Below, piece after piece: positions 15,756 through 24,407 of a stretch of DNA of 64,000 nucleotides (its first letter is position 1; every line of letters begins with the position of its first letter). Source of the stretch: a virus. Below the pieces are notes generated by a model. That model worked only from the letters and a program-made list of their open reading frames with translations. It had not been told where the DNA came from and did not search any database. The stretch is taken from positions 62,001 to 126,000 of the IMG/VR virus record IMGVR_UViG_3300050120_000230; one strand, given 5' to 3'. A program made the position numbers and the translations under genes.

Positions 15756-16015
15756 TTTTCAATTTCCGGCAGGTTTAGTTTCAGAATGCGGACGTGGTCC
15801 ATCACTTCGTCCATGTTTTTCTGCATACCCTTGAGGACCGATTCGAGAGTAAGAAGTTCGAACTTCAGGAGTTCGTTGACTCCTCGCAGCGTGGCGCGAT
15901 CTGTTTTCAGATCGGCGATTTCTTGGTCTTTCTCAGCGAGCGCAGCTTCATGCTTGCGCTGAAGTCGAGTCAGAGGCGTATCAATCCTGTTCTGGGTCAC
16001 CTTGGCTCCATTCAC
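15752..16015 (-). CDS. Coiled-coil protein, unknown
   Basis: 87 aa. Residues 18-75 form a heptad-rich coiled coil (RLQRKHEAALAEKDQEIADL and onward). No enzymatic motif. It overlaps the upstream gene by 35 nt and the downstream gene by four. Confidence 0.65.
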   Translation of the reverse strand: MNGAKVTQNRIDTPLTRLQRKHEAALAEKDQEIADLKTDRATLRGVNELLKFELLTLESVLKGMQKNMDEVMDHVRILKLNLPEIEK

Positions 16016-16394
16016 TCATTTGTGTTTTGAAATTGAACACATCAATCCAAGACGACAGGCCGATGAAAACGTGGCCATTCTCTCGCGGCCATAGTCGAGA
16101 TGCCCGCCATGGCCCGGTTAGATTGGCGTGACACCATTCACCGATTTCATCGACAAACTCGCAGGTTTCGAGAGTTCTGAATTCGGGATTGCTTGCACGA
16201 TCCTGCGTGCACATGCGAAGCCAAGTCTTGTAATTCAGATAGACGTATCCGGGCGGGATGGTGACCCGCAGCGAGAACGGCTCGATATGCGATAGGACCA
16301 GCGGCCCCTTCCGACGAAGCACAACCACAGGCTTGGGAGCCTTCGCCACCTTGGGCGGGAACTCATCGGAAGGGAGACGCCTGAACGGATGCAT
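15981..16394 (-). CDS. FK-x-RW family protein (divergent member), unknown
   Basis: 137 aa. The segment GHVFIGLSSWIDVFNFKTQMSEW aligns with the family's C-terminal strand, DA-x-LFK motif and aromatic residue. Upstream, CEFVDEIGEWCHANLTGPW resembles the ISEWIHTQTRGSW and IEKWCRSNLRAPHEF segments of other members, an independent second match. Start and stop overlap the neighbours (TGATG at 16392-16396). Confidence 0.72.
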   Translation of the reverse strand: MHPFRRLPSDEFPPKVAKAPKPVVVLRRKGPLVLSHIEPFSLRVTIPPGYVYLNYKTWLRMCTQDRASNPEFRTLETCEFVDEIGEWCHANLTGPWRASRLWPRENGHVFIGLSSWIDVFNFKTQMSEWSQGDPEQD

Positions 16395-16750
16395 CAGGCT
16401 GTCGCGGCCACCTTGGGACGCGGCCTACGCCCACGCCGCTTGCCTTGGGCGATCATTCCACCGGTCTCGTTGATCCCGTAGATGCCGCCCAGACGATCCA
16501 GAGGCATACCGTCCACCGCGACCACGTCGTGGGACTTCAGGGTGCGCTTCTGGCCGTCCACGGTGGACAGGGTTTCGAAAATGACCGTGTTGCTGGCCTC
16601 TTGCACTCGCACCGATTGAATGAAGAATGTGCCCCGCGTGCGGGCAATGGCCCGGCCGGAGATGTCCACGCCCATGTAATAGGCGTCCAATTCGGTGTTC
16701 TGCTTGATGATTCCGGCTTCGATGAGTTTGCGGACGAGGGCAATATTCAT
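16394..16750 (-). CDS. Small protein with AT-hook-like basic tail
   Basis: 118 aa. The N-terminal helix is MNIALVRKLIEAGII, followed by a strand-rich core (GRAIARTRGTFFIQSVRV). The C-terminus KRRGRRPRPK resembles an AT-hook and could contact the DNA minor groove. The start overlaps the upstream stop (ATGA). Confidence 0.7.
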   Translation of the reverse strand: MNIALVRKLIEAGIIKQNTELDAYYMGVDISGRAIARTRGTFFIQSVRVQEASNTVIFETLSTVDGQKRTLKSHDVVAVDGMPLDRLGGIYGINETGGMIAQGKRRGRRPRPKVAATA

Positions 16751-17418
16751 TTAATATCTTTCTTCAACAATGCTTCAGTCTGACTCCGCACGTATTCGTA
16801 GAGAGCCATTTTCACGTAAAAAATGTCGTTTTCGTTCTTCAAATACAGTCTACGACGCTTCGAAAATGTGTAGAGATAGCGCCGGTCGTTCTTCTTGTTG
16901 TGGAATAGTTCGAGCACCCGTTCGTCTAGGTGATCGGCGAGAGCTTTTTCGTATTGCTCCTTGAACTCGATGCAGTAGCGATATTTGCCCCAAAACAAAC
17001 TGTCGCGAAGCAGGAGTTTATTGTTCTGAGAGAGCGCCGTGACCTGATCTAGGTTCTCCGGCCGGAACACATCTGTGATGTGCTTGCGGTTCTTCTCGAT
17101 GAAGTGTTTGGCAGCCTCCTGATCCTTGAAGAAGAAACTGAAGGTGTGGCCACCATTGTTCATCGAGCGCCAGCCGGATTTTTCCGGGCAATGCCGCATT
17201 CGGGCGTAATAAAACACCTTGCGGGCTTGTCTATGTTCCAGCCACGCTTGATAGATTCGTTTGTCTTCGACTGAGTTTCCACCCCAACAAACCTTGTCGG
17301 GACGCTTCAGGTCTTCGAATACCAGAACCTTGAAGGGATACTCGTTCCAGAAAATACGAGTGATTGGCTGATAGTTGATATTCTTGTGCTTGTCGAAATC
17401 GCCAACTAGGCTAGTCAT
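16747..17418 (-). CDS. Protein of unknown function with two FK-x-RW-like strands
   Basis: 223 aa from ATG 17418. It is rich in aromatic and basic residues. Two segments, TFSFFFKDQEAAKHF near residue 95 and YLKNENDIFYVKMALYEY near residue 195, each recall the acidic-xx-A/D-xx-FK core of the FK-x-RW family, perhaps as a double-domain member. Somewhat lower GC than its neighbours. Function not recognised. Confidence 0.68.
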   Translation of the reverse strand: MTSLVGDFDKHKNINYQPITRIFWNEYPFKVLVFEDLKRPDKVCWGGNSVEDKRIYQAWLEHRQARKVFYYARMRHCPEKSGWRSMNNGGHTFSFFFKDQEAAKHFIEKNRKHITDVFRPENLDQVTALSQNNKLLLRDSLFWGKYRYCIEFKEQYEKALADHLDERVLELFHNKKNDRRYLYTFSKRRRLYLKNENDIFYVKMALYEYVRSQTEALLKKDIK

Positions 17419-17501
17419 CAAAATCTCTTAATGAAAAATGACAGCAACAGATCATGGTTAATGCCATGACCCTTAAAATAAGCACCTGAAATTGGTGCCG
17501 G

Positions 17502-17538
17502 TAGACAACCCCGAGGCCGTAATTGACCTCGGGGTCTA
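17502..17538 (-). terminator. Terminator after the clpA-like gene
   Basis: Stem CCCCGAGG...CCTCGGGG with flanking TAGAC/GTCTA pairs, just downstream of the stop at 17552. Confidence 0.7.
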
Positions 17539-17551
17539 CATAGCAGTTCTG

Positions 17552-19816
17552 TTAGCTGCTGACCACGATTTTTTGGTCAACCACATCGATTTTCGCGACA
17601 CCAGAGACCTTCAGGTTCCCGGTCACCATGAGCCGAGAGAGCGGCTTCTTGATGTTGTCGTTGATGACGCGTTTCAGCGGGCGGGCGCCCATCTCTTCGT
17701 CGAAACCATTGGCGGCGAGCCATTCCCGAGCTTCCGACGACACGTCGAGGGTGACGTTGCGATGGCCGGTCATCTCGGCGAGTTGCCCGATGAACTTGTC
17801 CACGATCAGGAGGATGTGCTCACGCTTCAGACGGTCGAACTTCACGATGGCGTCGAGGCGGTTACGGAACTCCGGCGAGAACATGCGCTTGATGACCGGT
17901 TCGTCGGCATCCACGCTCTTCTGGGCTCCGAAGCCGATCTTGTTGCGAGCCAGTTCGGCCGCCCCGGCGTTGGAAGTCATGATGAGGATGACATTGCGGA
18001 ACGAAACCGTCTTGCCAGTGGACGAAGTCAGCTTCCCGTCGTCCATCACCTGAAGCAGGATATTGAACACGTCCGGGTGAGCCTTCTCGATCTCATCCAG
18101 CAGAAGGATGGAGTGCGGGTTGGTGTCCACGTCGTTGACCAGCTTGCCACCGCCAGCGTCGCCTTCACCGTAGCCGACGTAGCCCGGAGGCGCCCCGATC
18201 AGCTTGGCGACCGAATGCTTCTCCATGTATTCCGACATGTCATACTTGAGCAGCGGGATGCCGAGCGTTTCCGCAAGCGTTCGGGCGGCTTCCGTCTTAC
18301 CCACGCCGGTCGGGCCGGTGAACAGATAAGCGCCGGACGGGAGATTGGGCTCGCGCAGACCCGCGCGGGAAACGAACACCGCGTCAGTAAGCGCCGTCAG
18401 CGCCGAGTCTTGACCGATGACCTTCACCTTGAGATCGTCTTCGAGACGAGTGAGCTTTTCGGTCTCGTCTTCGGCAACTTCCCGAGCCGGGATGTGAGCG
18501 ACCTTGGCCACTTCCACTTCGATCTCGGCGACTTCGATGACCGTCTTGCGTTGATCGGCCGGGAGAATGCTTTGGCGGGCGCCCGCGTTGTCGATCACGT
18601 CAATCGCCTTGTCCGGCAATTGAGCGTTCGTCACGTAGCGCGTCGTCAGGTCCACCGCCGCGTCCAAAGCTTCATCCGTATAGGTGACGCCATGGAACGC
18701 TTCGTAGTTGCCCTTCAGGCCGCGCAGGATCAGCTTAGCGTCATCGGGCGACGGTTCATTGATGTCCACCTTCTTGAAGCGGCGCTTCAGAGCGCCGTCT
18801 TTTTCGAAGTGCTTGCGGTATTCTTCCTGTGTGGTCGAACCCATGCAGCGCAGGGTGCCCTTGGCCAGCGCGGGCTTCAGAAGGTTCGCCACGTCCAACG
18901 AACCTTGGCTACCGGAGCCAGCACCCATGACGGTGTGGATTTCGTCGATGAACAGAATGGCGCCGGGGATCATCTCGACAGCCTTGATGACTTGCTTCAT
19001 CCGCTCTTCGAAGTCGCCTCGGAAGCGAGTGCCTGCCACGAGGCTGCCGATGTCGAGCGAGAACACCTTGGACTCGGCGACCACGTCCGGCACTTCCTTG
19101 CGAACGATCTTGAGCGCCAGACCTTCGGCCAGCGCGGTCTTACCGACACCGGGTTCACCAACGAGGATCACGTTGTTCTTGGTGCGGCGGGCGATGATCT
19201 GAATGATCGTCATGATCTCGTCGGCGCGGCCGATCAGCGGATCGATCTTGGCGTCAGCGGCCTGCTTGTTCAAGTTCGGGGCGTATTGTTCGAGGAAAGC
19301 TTCTGCTTCCTCCGGCGTGCCCATCGGCACTTGTTGCTGCGGGCTATCGGCTCCGGCGTTTTCCCGCCGGTCAGCGCGCTTCGAGCCGTGAGAGAAATGT
19401 TTCTTCACCGCCAGCGGACTGACACCCATCTTCAGAAGAAGCGTAACCGCGAAATTGTCTTCGTGGGGCATTTCCAGCAGATGCAGGAACAGGTCTTGCG
19501 GGGTGGCCTTACCACGACCGGACATCGCCGCATAACCGACTGCGCGCGTGATGACTTCATCGAGACTTGCTGTGGGGCGCGGCTGGGTGAAGGTGATGGG
19601 ATAGGCGTCCGTGTCGAGATGCGCGCTGATCTCTTCGAGAACTTCCACCGCATCGACGTTCAGGGCGGCCAGTGTCGCGACCACTTCGACTCGCTCAAGA
19701 AGCGAAGCGAGAAGGTGTTCCATGGTCACATATTCGTGGCCCTTGAGACCGGCAAGCGCCTGTGCCCGGTAGATGGTTTCGACTGTGTTGTCATCGGGTC
19801 CGAGTTCATTCGACAT
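17552..19816 (-). CDS. clpA: ClpA-type AAA+ unfoldase
   Basis: 754 aa, the size of bacterial ClpA (758 aa in E. coli). Architecture: N-domain (1-140, [12 protein letters not shown]), AAA-1 with GEPGVGKT and [17 protein letters not shown]-2 with GPTGVGKT and [15 protein letters not shown], sensor and C-terminal helical domain (GARPLKRVI). No ClpB-style middle coiled coil is present. The AAA-2 loop reads NKIGFGAQ, so an IGF/L-type ClpP-docking tripeptide is kept; it could recruit host ClpP. It is the last gene of a late-type - strand block with spanins, DnaJ-like protein and deformylase. Confidence 0.95.
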   Translation of the reverse strand: MSNELGPDDNTVETIYRAQALAGLKGHEYVTMEHLLASLLERVEVVATLAALNVDAVEVLEEISAHLDTDAYPITFTQPRPTASLDEVITRAVGYAAMSGRGKATPQDLFLHLLEMPHEDNFAVTLLLKMGVSPLAVKKHFSHGSKRADRRENAGADSPQQQVPMGTPEEAEAFLEQYAPNLNKQAADAKIDPLIGRADEIMTIIQIIARRTKNNVILVGEPGVGKTALAEGLALKIVRKEVPDVVAESKVFSLDIGSLVAGTRFRGDFEERMKQVIKAVEMIPGAILFIDEIHTVMGAGSGSQGSLDVANLLKPALAKGTLRCMGSTTQEEYRKHFEKDGALKRRFKKVDINEPSPDDAKLILRGLKGNYEAFHGVTYTDEALDAAVDLTTRYVTNAQLPDKAIDVIDNAGARQSILPADQRKTVIEVAEIEVEVAKVAHIPAREVAEDETEKLTRLEDDLKVKVIGQDSALTALTDAVFVSRAGLREPNLPSGAYLFTGPTGVGKTEAARTLAETLGIPLLKYDMSEYMEKHSVAKLIGAPPGYVGYGEGDAGGGKLVNDVDTNPHSILLLDEIEKAHPDVFNILLQVMDDGKLTSSTGKTVSFRNVILIMTSNAGAAELARNKIGFGAQKSVDADEPVIKRMFSPEFRNRLDAIVKFDRLKREHILLIVDKFIGQLAEMTGHRNVTLDVSSEAREWLAANGFDEEMGARPLKRVINDNIKKPLSRLMVTGNLKVSGVAKIDVVDQKIVVSS

Positions 19817-19828
19817 AAAATGCTTCTT

Positions 19829-20320
19829 TCAAATGTTTTTCGCGCGTCGTGCCTTGGCTGTCTTGAGAGACAGTGGGCCTACCAAATCCACGAAGCGGAC
19901 CCCGTTGAGGTGATCGGTTTCATGAAGGTAGCAGCGGGCTGCGAGATTTTCAAACTTTTCGTTTACGAGATTTCCCGACGAATTCGTGAACTGAGCTTCG
20001 ATGGAAACCGGGCGGGCAATTTTCAGCCACAGGTCGGGGAAACTGAGGCAGCCCTCAAGGTCGCGATCTTTCTTGGTGGAGATCGACACCACCGTGGGAT
20101 TGAAACACGCGCGAGGTTGGCCATCCGTGTCCATGACGAACATGCGATAGAGCAGCCCGACTTGCGGTGCGGCCAATCCCACTCCCCGGTTCGAGAACAT
20201 CATCTCGAACATATCCGCCACCAAAGCTGATGGATCGGTCGGGGGCTTGGAAAAATCGAAAATAGGGGCGACGAGACTAAGGATTGGATCGTCCTCGTCC
20301 ACCAAGCGAAGCTGACTCAT
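19829..20320 (-). CDS. def: Peptide deformylase
   Basis: 163 aa from ATG 20320 (AAAGGTGAA just upstream; an in-frame TTG at 20332 is unlikely). It removes the formyl group from nascent proteins. All three motifs are present: GVGLAAPQVG, EGCLSFPDLW, and HETDHLNGVRF with the two His metal ligands and catalytic Glu. Phage deformylases are known in several marine T4-like phages. It lies 12 nt upstream of the clpA-like gene. Confidence 0.95.
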   Translation of the reverse strand: MSQLRLVDEDDPILSLVAPIFDFSKPPTDPSALVADMFEMMFSNRGVGLAAPQVGLLYRMFVMDTDGQPRACFNPTVVSISTKKDRDLEGCLSFPDLWLKIARPVSIEAQFTNSSGNLVNEKFENLAARCYLHETDHLNGVRFVDLVGPLSLKTAKARRAKNI

Positions 20321-20432
20321 TTCACCTTTCAAGACTGGCCGGGGCCAATCATGATCGAACTCACCTTACCGACTACCCGATCACGCACTCGGCCACTGAA
20401 AATCTCGTATACCAAATAGATAATACGGACAA

Positions 20433-21260
20433 TCAGTTTTGCAAGCTCTTAATTTCGCGGAGAAGTTCGATTTGGCGTTCGTTCACCAGTGAGGGAACTG
20501 TGACGCTTATTGTGACGATATGATCCCCACGCACGTCGCTGCCGATGACCGGCATCCCCCGGCCGGAAATCCTGATCTGGTGGCCGGTCTGGACACCCGG
20601 AGACGCTTCCACTTCGATCTCATCGCCGTCGATGGTCAACACTTTGAGCTTGATGCCAAGCATGGCGTCGATGGCGTTGATCGAAACGTCGGAGAACAGA
20701 TACTTGCCGTCGCGGCCGAACGGAAGGTCCGGGCGGATCGAAATGGTCACGAAGAGATCACCGGGCGGCGTGCCAGCGTGCACGTTCTCGCCAGCACCAG
20801 CCACGCGGATGCGCGTCCCGTTATCAACGCCTGCCGGAATCTTCAGACGGATTTCTCGATCCAGCAGCTTGAGGTTCACTTCGCAGCCACGGAACGCGTC
20901 GATGAATCCGATAGCGCAGTGCGAGGTGTAGTGACGGTTCGTCGTTTGCTGGCGGCGCTGCATCTCACGGATCATCGCTTCGATGTCCGGCGGCGCCCCT
21001 CCAAAACCAAAATGGAACTCATGGGCGCCATTTTGCTGACGGTGGCCAAAATCATGAGTAGGATTTCTCAGCGCGGCACGTTTTTCTGCGGTGTTGACCG
21101 CATTGTAGGCCGAGTTGATTTCTTTGAAACGACCTTCAGCACTAGGGTCACCGGCGTTGGCATCGGGGTGATGCTTCTTCGCTAGAGTTCGGAATGCAGA
21201 TTTGATTTGATCGTCGTTAGCATCCTGTGCAACGCCGAGGACGCTATAGGGATCGTTCAT
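20433..21260 (-). CDS. DnaJ/CbpA-like J-domain cochaperone
   Basis: 275 aa. J domain at 1-65 with the HPD tripeptide at 31-33 (KKHHPDANAG), then a Gly/Phe-rich linker (HEFHFGFGGAPPD). The C-terminal substrate domains follow (IPAGVDNGTRIRVAGAG, PPGDLFVTI). It lacks the four CxxCxGxG zinc repeats, so it is CbpA-like rather than classical DnaJ. It probably recruits host DnaK. The start overlaps the spanin gene stop by four bases. Confidence 0.93.
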   Translation of the reverse strand: MNDPYSVLGVAQDANDDQIKSAFRTLAKKHHPDANAGDPSAEGRFKEINSAYNAVNTAEKRAALRNPTHDFGHRQQNGAHEFHFGFGGAPPDIEAMIREMQRRQQTTNRHYTSHCAIGFIDAFRGCEVNLKLLDREIRLKIPAGVDNGTRIRVAGAGENVHAGTPPGDLFVTISIRPDLPFGRDGKYLFSDVSINAIDAMLGIKLKVLTIDGDEIEVEASPGVQTGHQIRISGRGMPVIGSDVRGDHIVTISVTVPSLVNERQIELLREIKSLQN

Positions 21261-21649
21261 TTTGCTTTTGGCAAAGCCTTTGCTTCTTCTTGGAGGCGGC
21301 TGGGATCATTCACAACTCCCGTAAGGAAGTCGATGATTGCCTTCTGCTGCTTGATGTAAGTCTTAACATCAACCAGATTCCCAGACAATTTCTTAAAATT
21401 GGCCTCATCAAGGGTGAACAGAGTCACATTACCGCCATTCGCCTGAAGACTGGCGCCTAGAGCTTTCAACTCGTCAGCGTTATAGACCTTCCACTCGACA
21501 GACTGTGGCACCACGGGGTCGGCCTTGGGCACATCGATATGCGGGACAATGGAGACAGGCTGAATAACGACACGCGGCGGGGGTGCCGTGGCACATGCGG
21601 CAAGGCTCGCCGCCAGTGCGACGATCATCAAAAAACGAGGCGTTCTCAT
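21257..21649 (-). CDS. Outer-membrane spanin-like lipoprotein
   Basis: 130 aa. A signal peptide with lipobox ASLAAC puts the lipidated Cys at position 19, followed by a Pro-rich stretch as in Rz1-type proteins. The C-terminal half (VEWKVYNADEL...IKQQKAIIDFL) resembles a lipoprotein family common in marine T4-like phages. It overlaps the inner-membrane partner by four bases. The pair would fuse inner and outer membranes at lysis. Function is inferred from layout. Confidence 0.75.
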   Translation of the reverse strand: MRTPRFLMIVALAASLAACATAPPPRVVIQPVSIVPHIDVPKADPVVPQSVEWKVYNADELKALGASLQANGGNVTLFTLDEANFKKLSGNLVDVKTYIKQQKAIIDFLTGVVNDPSRLQEEAKALPKAK

Positions 21650-22062
21650 TTGGTGATCTCCTGAATCTCAGCAAAGATGCCGTTGGTGGTGTCGTTCGCC
21701 CACTTCTCGACGGCTTCGGGGTGGGCTACGGCGATTGTGTCCGCATCGTAGTTGTTGATCGCTTGGTGCTGCACTACACCGGTCTGACGGATATCGGCGA
21801 TCTGTGCATTTGTCGCAGCTTCGGCCGCTGCAACCCGCTTCGCCTCGTCATCCTTTGCCGCATTCAGCGCCGCGACGGTATCGGCATTGGCTTCAGATCG
21901 CCCGGCGGTGTGCGCGTCCGAGATTTCCTTCGCGATATGGGCCTCATACGCTTGGTATGCTTTGTAGGCGCCGAACAGCAGGCTGATGACGGCAAAACCG
22001 ATGCCGATCTTCAGACCCCAACTCTTGAAACCACCCTTAACTCGATCAAAGAAACTACTCAT
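21646..22062 (-). CDS. Inner-membrane spanin-like protein
   Basis: 138 aa with one N-terminal membrane segment (WGLKIGIGFAVISLLFGAY, about 15-33) and a long periplasmic coiled coil rich in Ala and Glu, the layout of i-spanins such as Rz. A late promoter is 24 nt upstream, and the gene leads the operon ending in clpA. Confidence 0.75.
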   Translation of the reverse strand: MSSFFDRVKGGFKSWGLKIGIGFAVISLLFGAYKAYQAYEAHIAKEISDAHTAGRSEANADTVAALNAAKDDEAKRVAAAEAATNAQIADIRQTGVVQHQAINNYDADTIAVAHPEAVEKWANDTTNGIFAEIQEITK

Positions 22063-22086
22063 GTCAGACCTCCGAGCAGAATCCAG

Positions 22087-22092
22087 TATTTA
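22087..22092 (-). promoter_or_regulatory. Late promoter (CTAAATAC) for the spanin-clpA block
   Basis: ACTAAATACTGG on the - strand, 24 nt before ATG 22062. Confidence 0.65.
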
Positions 22093-22118
22093 GTTATGGT
22101 AATCGTCGTATTTAATCG

Positions 22119-22146
22119 TTGACGAAACACAAATCGGAGATACCCT
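22119..22146 (+). promoter_or_regulatory. TTGACG-type early promoter
   Basis: TTGACG at 22119; the -10 (TACCCT, around 22141) is weak. It is followed by CGAGGAGG before ATG 22182. Confidence 0.4.
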
Positions 22147-22181
22147 GAAATTCTCTTTCACTTTCAACGAGGAGGCTCAGA

Positions 22182-22595
22182 ATGGTTGTCGTGCTGGTTA
22201 TAGCAGCGATCTTAGCGTTCCTGCCTCGTTGGTTCTGGAAAGTGCTGGCCGGTGCTCTAGTCGGCCTGTTCGTCATCACTCGATTGATGATGCCGACATC
22301 GGAAGCTGAACGTTTTGGACACTTCGTTGGCCACAAAGCAGGCGGCCGTGATCTCCAAATAGAGATGGTGGCCGACAATCAGGGTCATCATGACTTCACC
22401 GTGACCAACAACAGCGGCCTGCTGGTGGAAAACGTCATGCTGGCTTGTCAGAACACCGCCGGTGATACCTACCCGGTTCGGTTGGATGCCATCATCCGTC
22501 CCCACACCACCATCACCGAGTCCACCTATGACATCCATGGTGAGCCGAGAAGCACATGTGGATTCTCTTCGTGGGATGCATATCGGGCTAGCTAG
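22182..22595 (+). CDS. Membrane-anchored protein of unknown function
   Basis: 137 aa. Two closely spaced hydrophobic segments lie at the N-terminus (VVVLVIAAILAFLP and VLAGALVGLFVIT). The C-terminal domain contains two Cys residues (MLACQN, STCGF) that could form a disulfide in the periplasm. It has a strong Shine-Dalgarno sequence, GAGGAGG. No family recognised. Confidence 0.75.
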   Translation: MVVVLVIAAILAFLPRWFWKVLAGALVGLFVITRLMMPTSEAERFGHFVGHKAGGRDLQIEMVADNQGHHDFTVTNNSGLLVENVMLACQNTAGDTYPVRLDAIIRPHTTITESTYDIHGEPRSTCGFSSWDAYRAS

Positions 22596-22603
22596 AAGAG
22601 AGT

Positions 22604-22631
22604 CTGAAGGCGAACATACGTCCGCCTTCAG
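22604..22631 (+). terminator. Terminator-like hairpin after 22182-22595
   Basis: A 9-bp perfect stem CTGAAGGCG / CGCCTTCAG with a 10-nt loop. It has no T-tract, so it could equally be the first hairpin of the RNA-like region that follows. Confidence 0.5.
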
Positions 22632-22639
22632 GGATTAGC

Positions 22640-23325
22640 TCGTCTCTATGCTCACTACGTTCGCATTCGTCTCGCTATCCATCTTCTGTAAGCCCGAAGG
22701 GAAGATGAACGTTATATCCTAGATTTTAAGTTGCCTTTCTCTCCCCCGCACAGCCCCGAAGGGGCGGGCAAGAGAGAGAATGACGGCTACATCCTGAGTT
22801 TCGTAGCTGCTCAACCCGTGGTGCTCCGACCTCTCGGAAGCTGGCGGTTCCCCGATACCAGCTATAGCCACGCATCTCGACCTAACTCACCGGACTGTCG
22901 GATTGGGGGCCTAGTCGAACTGGATGTGGCAAACAGCCTTTTGCATCCGCCGACGCCTTGCGTCCTCGGTAGTCATTATTTGATCTGAACGGTTTTGTGT
23001 CTCACGCGCCCGCCGGTTGAGAGACGGGTCACGTATGGGGAGGCGCCAAAGTGCTCAAGGCACACTTCCCCTCTTTGTTTTGAGCGGCTAAGCCGCCCTG
23101 CGATTTCGTGAACGAGATGTTCACCGAGCTTGCCCATCCAAAAATGTTCGCTAACATGGAGTTGCACCATGCCGGACAGAAGAGGTGGTCTCGTTTCGGC
23201 GCGCTGCCATCGAACCGGTCTTTATATTACCAGCCAGATTTGTTGGGTGGGGTGACCCTATACTTCCCCTGCGCTATGGCAAATGCCCCGGTAGGGCAGA
23301 TTGAAGTCGGACTGTAGAATCGAGT
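22640..23325. ncRNA. Hairpin-rich intergenic region, candidate large structured RNA
   Basis: About 690 nt with no convincing gene; the short frames here lack ribosome sites and recognisable sequence. Many local stems are visible: ATCTTC..CCCGAAGGG..AAGAT (22681-22706), a long hairpin around CCCCGAAGGGG (22736-22778), AGCTGG..CCAGCT (about 22840), GGATG..CATCC (about 22920), GGGGA..TTCCCC (about 23040), ATGG..CCAT (about 23157). Two segments, at 22690-22734 and 22754-22810, are diverged repeats of each other (hairpin, then GAACGTTATATCCTAG versus GACGGCTACATCCTGAG). Large phage RNAs such as GOLLD and ROOL have this look. Strand is probably +, but unproven. Confidence 0.45.
22681..22810 (+). 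repeat. Two diverged copies of a hairpin-plus-tail element
   Basis: Copy A (22681-22734) and copy B (22736-22810) each have a CCC(C)GAAGGG(G) hairpin followed by a similar tail of about 30 nt ending in AAGTTGC or TAGCTGC. Confidence 0.5.
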
Positions 23326-23328
23326 CAG

Positions 23329-23718
23329 ATGATGAGTCAAAATGAATCACGAAAAGACATCATCGTTCGGCATAGAGCTTACGAAGATGAGAACCTCGAC
23401 AGTTATCGTTCTTCGACGGGCGGATTTCGGATATTGGACCTCTATACAGCTAGTTATGCTCTAGTTGCACGCTCATCTTTTAACCATCCACCACCGTTTC
23501 GATACATGTTCATCAAAAATCGAGCGGGTGGAGATGCTGCGTCGATGCGGTCTTACATCCGTAGCTGCATGAGTTTCGCAATCCTTGAAAGGATCATCCC
23601 CGATATCGACTTCCTGTCCTCGGACGTTGGAACCAATGTCGATCTGGCGTTCAATAATCGACGGGATTTGGCTCTTTTCAGGGTGATGTTTCCTGATACG
23701 GCCACTCTGCGAAGATAA
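23329..23718 (+). CDS. FK-x-RW family protein, unknown
   Basis: 129 aa from tandem ATGs at 23329/23332 with no clear ribosome site. The C-terminal DLAFNNRRDLALFRVMFPDTA matches the family ending (strand, acidic residue, A-LF-basic, aromatic). It is lower in GC than the surroundings and lies just after the RNA-like region. Confidence 0.72.
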   Translation: MMSQNESRKDIIVRHRAYEDENLDSYRSSTGGFRILDLYTASYALVARSSFNHPPPFRYMFIKNRAGGDAASMRSYIRSCMSFAILERIIPDIDFLSSDVGTNVDLAFNNRRDLALFRVMFPDTATLRR

Positions 23719-23721
23719 ATA
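23716..23721 (+). promoter_or_regulatory. Late promoter (GATAAATAA)
   Basis: 31 nt before ATG 23753, overlapping the stop of the previous gene. Confidence 0.6.
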
Positions 23722-23752
23722 AGGTCGCAGTTAAACAGGAGCGACCATCTCA

Positions 23753-23935
23753 ATGGCCCAGATTCAGAAGCAAACGATCACGATCACTCTCAGTAAGCTC
23801 GTGAAGACCGGCGACACCGCCGCAGACATGGGGCCGGAAGGCTTCGAAGCGGCTCTGGAAGCCGTCGTCACGGAATTGGTGGACGACGGCTCGGTGATCG
23901 TCGAAGTCGATAGCCTCACGCCGCCGACAGCGTAA
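23753..23935 (+). CDS. Small late protein, unknown
   Basis: 60 aa: MAQIQKQTITITLSKLVK, then an acidic helix and VIVEVDSL at the end. Similar very short proteins occur near structural genes of T4-like phages. It has a late promoter and GGAGCGACC before the ATG. The 3' end overlaps a convergent gene by 20 nt. Confidence 0.72.
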   Translation: MAQIQKQTITITLSKLVKTGDTAADMGPEGFEAALEAVVTELVDDGSVIVEVDSLTPPTA

Positions 23936-24407
23936 CCACTACCGGATCGATGAGGCTGGACTGATAGTCATCTTCGATCCGGTAGATCAATTCGCGGAAG
24001 GACCGTTTGGCCTCTTCCGCATCAGAATTGGTGAGTCGGCCGTAAAGTTCGGCGACCATGTCATGGATCACTGTGCCGGGTTTCTGAGATTTTGCGATTT
24101 TCTCGCGCATCTCAGTCGGAATTTCGGTGCGATCCCAGAGCGCCTTCACGGCAGCATCACCCGCAAATTGAAAACCGGCGACCGGGTCATAGAATTTCGG
24201 CATCTGACCTTTGGATCGTTGCGGAGCGAACCGCATAGCCATGAAGAGGACGAACGCCCCATAGGGGATCGGGAGTCCTTTCATGAAAATGAAGGGCGCC
24301 AAGCTTTCCCCATCGGTGAACGTCTCAACGAACGGTCGCTCCCGTTCCATGATACTGACGACGATCCCACGATTGAGACAGTCGGACGGGATTTGTTCAA
24401 TATTCAT
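23916..24407 (-). CDS. Protein of unknown function
   Basis: 163 aa (MNIEQIPSDCLNRGIVVSIM). Hydrophobic centre (IPYGAFVLFMAMRFAP) and helical C-terminus. No family recognised. It overlaps the 3' end of the nucleotidyltransferase-like gene by 11 nt, so it is in its operon. Confidence 0.7.
   Translation of the reverse strand: MNIEQIPSDCLNRGIVVSIMERERPFVETFTDGESLAPFIFMKGLPIPYGAFVLFMAMRFAPQRSKGQMPKFYDPVAGFQFAGDAAVKALWDRTEIPTEMREKIAKSQKPGTVIHDMVAELYGRLTNSDAEEAKRSFRELIYRIEDDYQSSLIDPVVVTLSAA

Noticed and set aside
17492-20230. Long + strand frame antisense to clpA and def
   Set aside because: Shadow of strongly biased codons in the real - strand genes.
22600-23325. tRNA cluster in the large gap
   Set aside because: I looked for T-arm and anticodon-arm patterns on both strands and found none that close into a cloverleaf.
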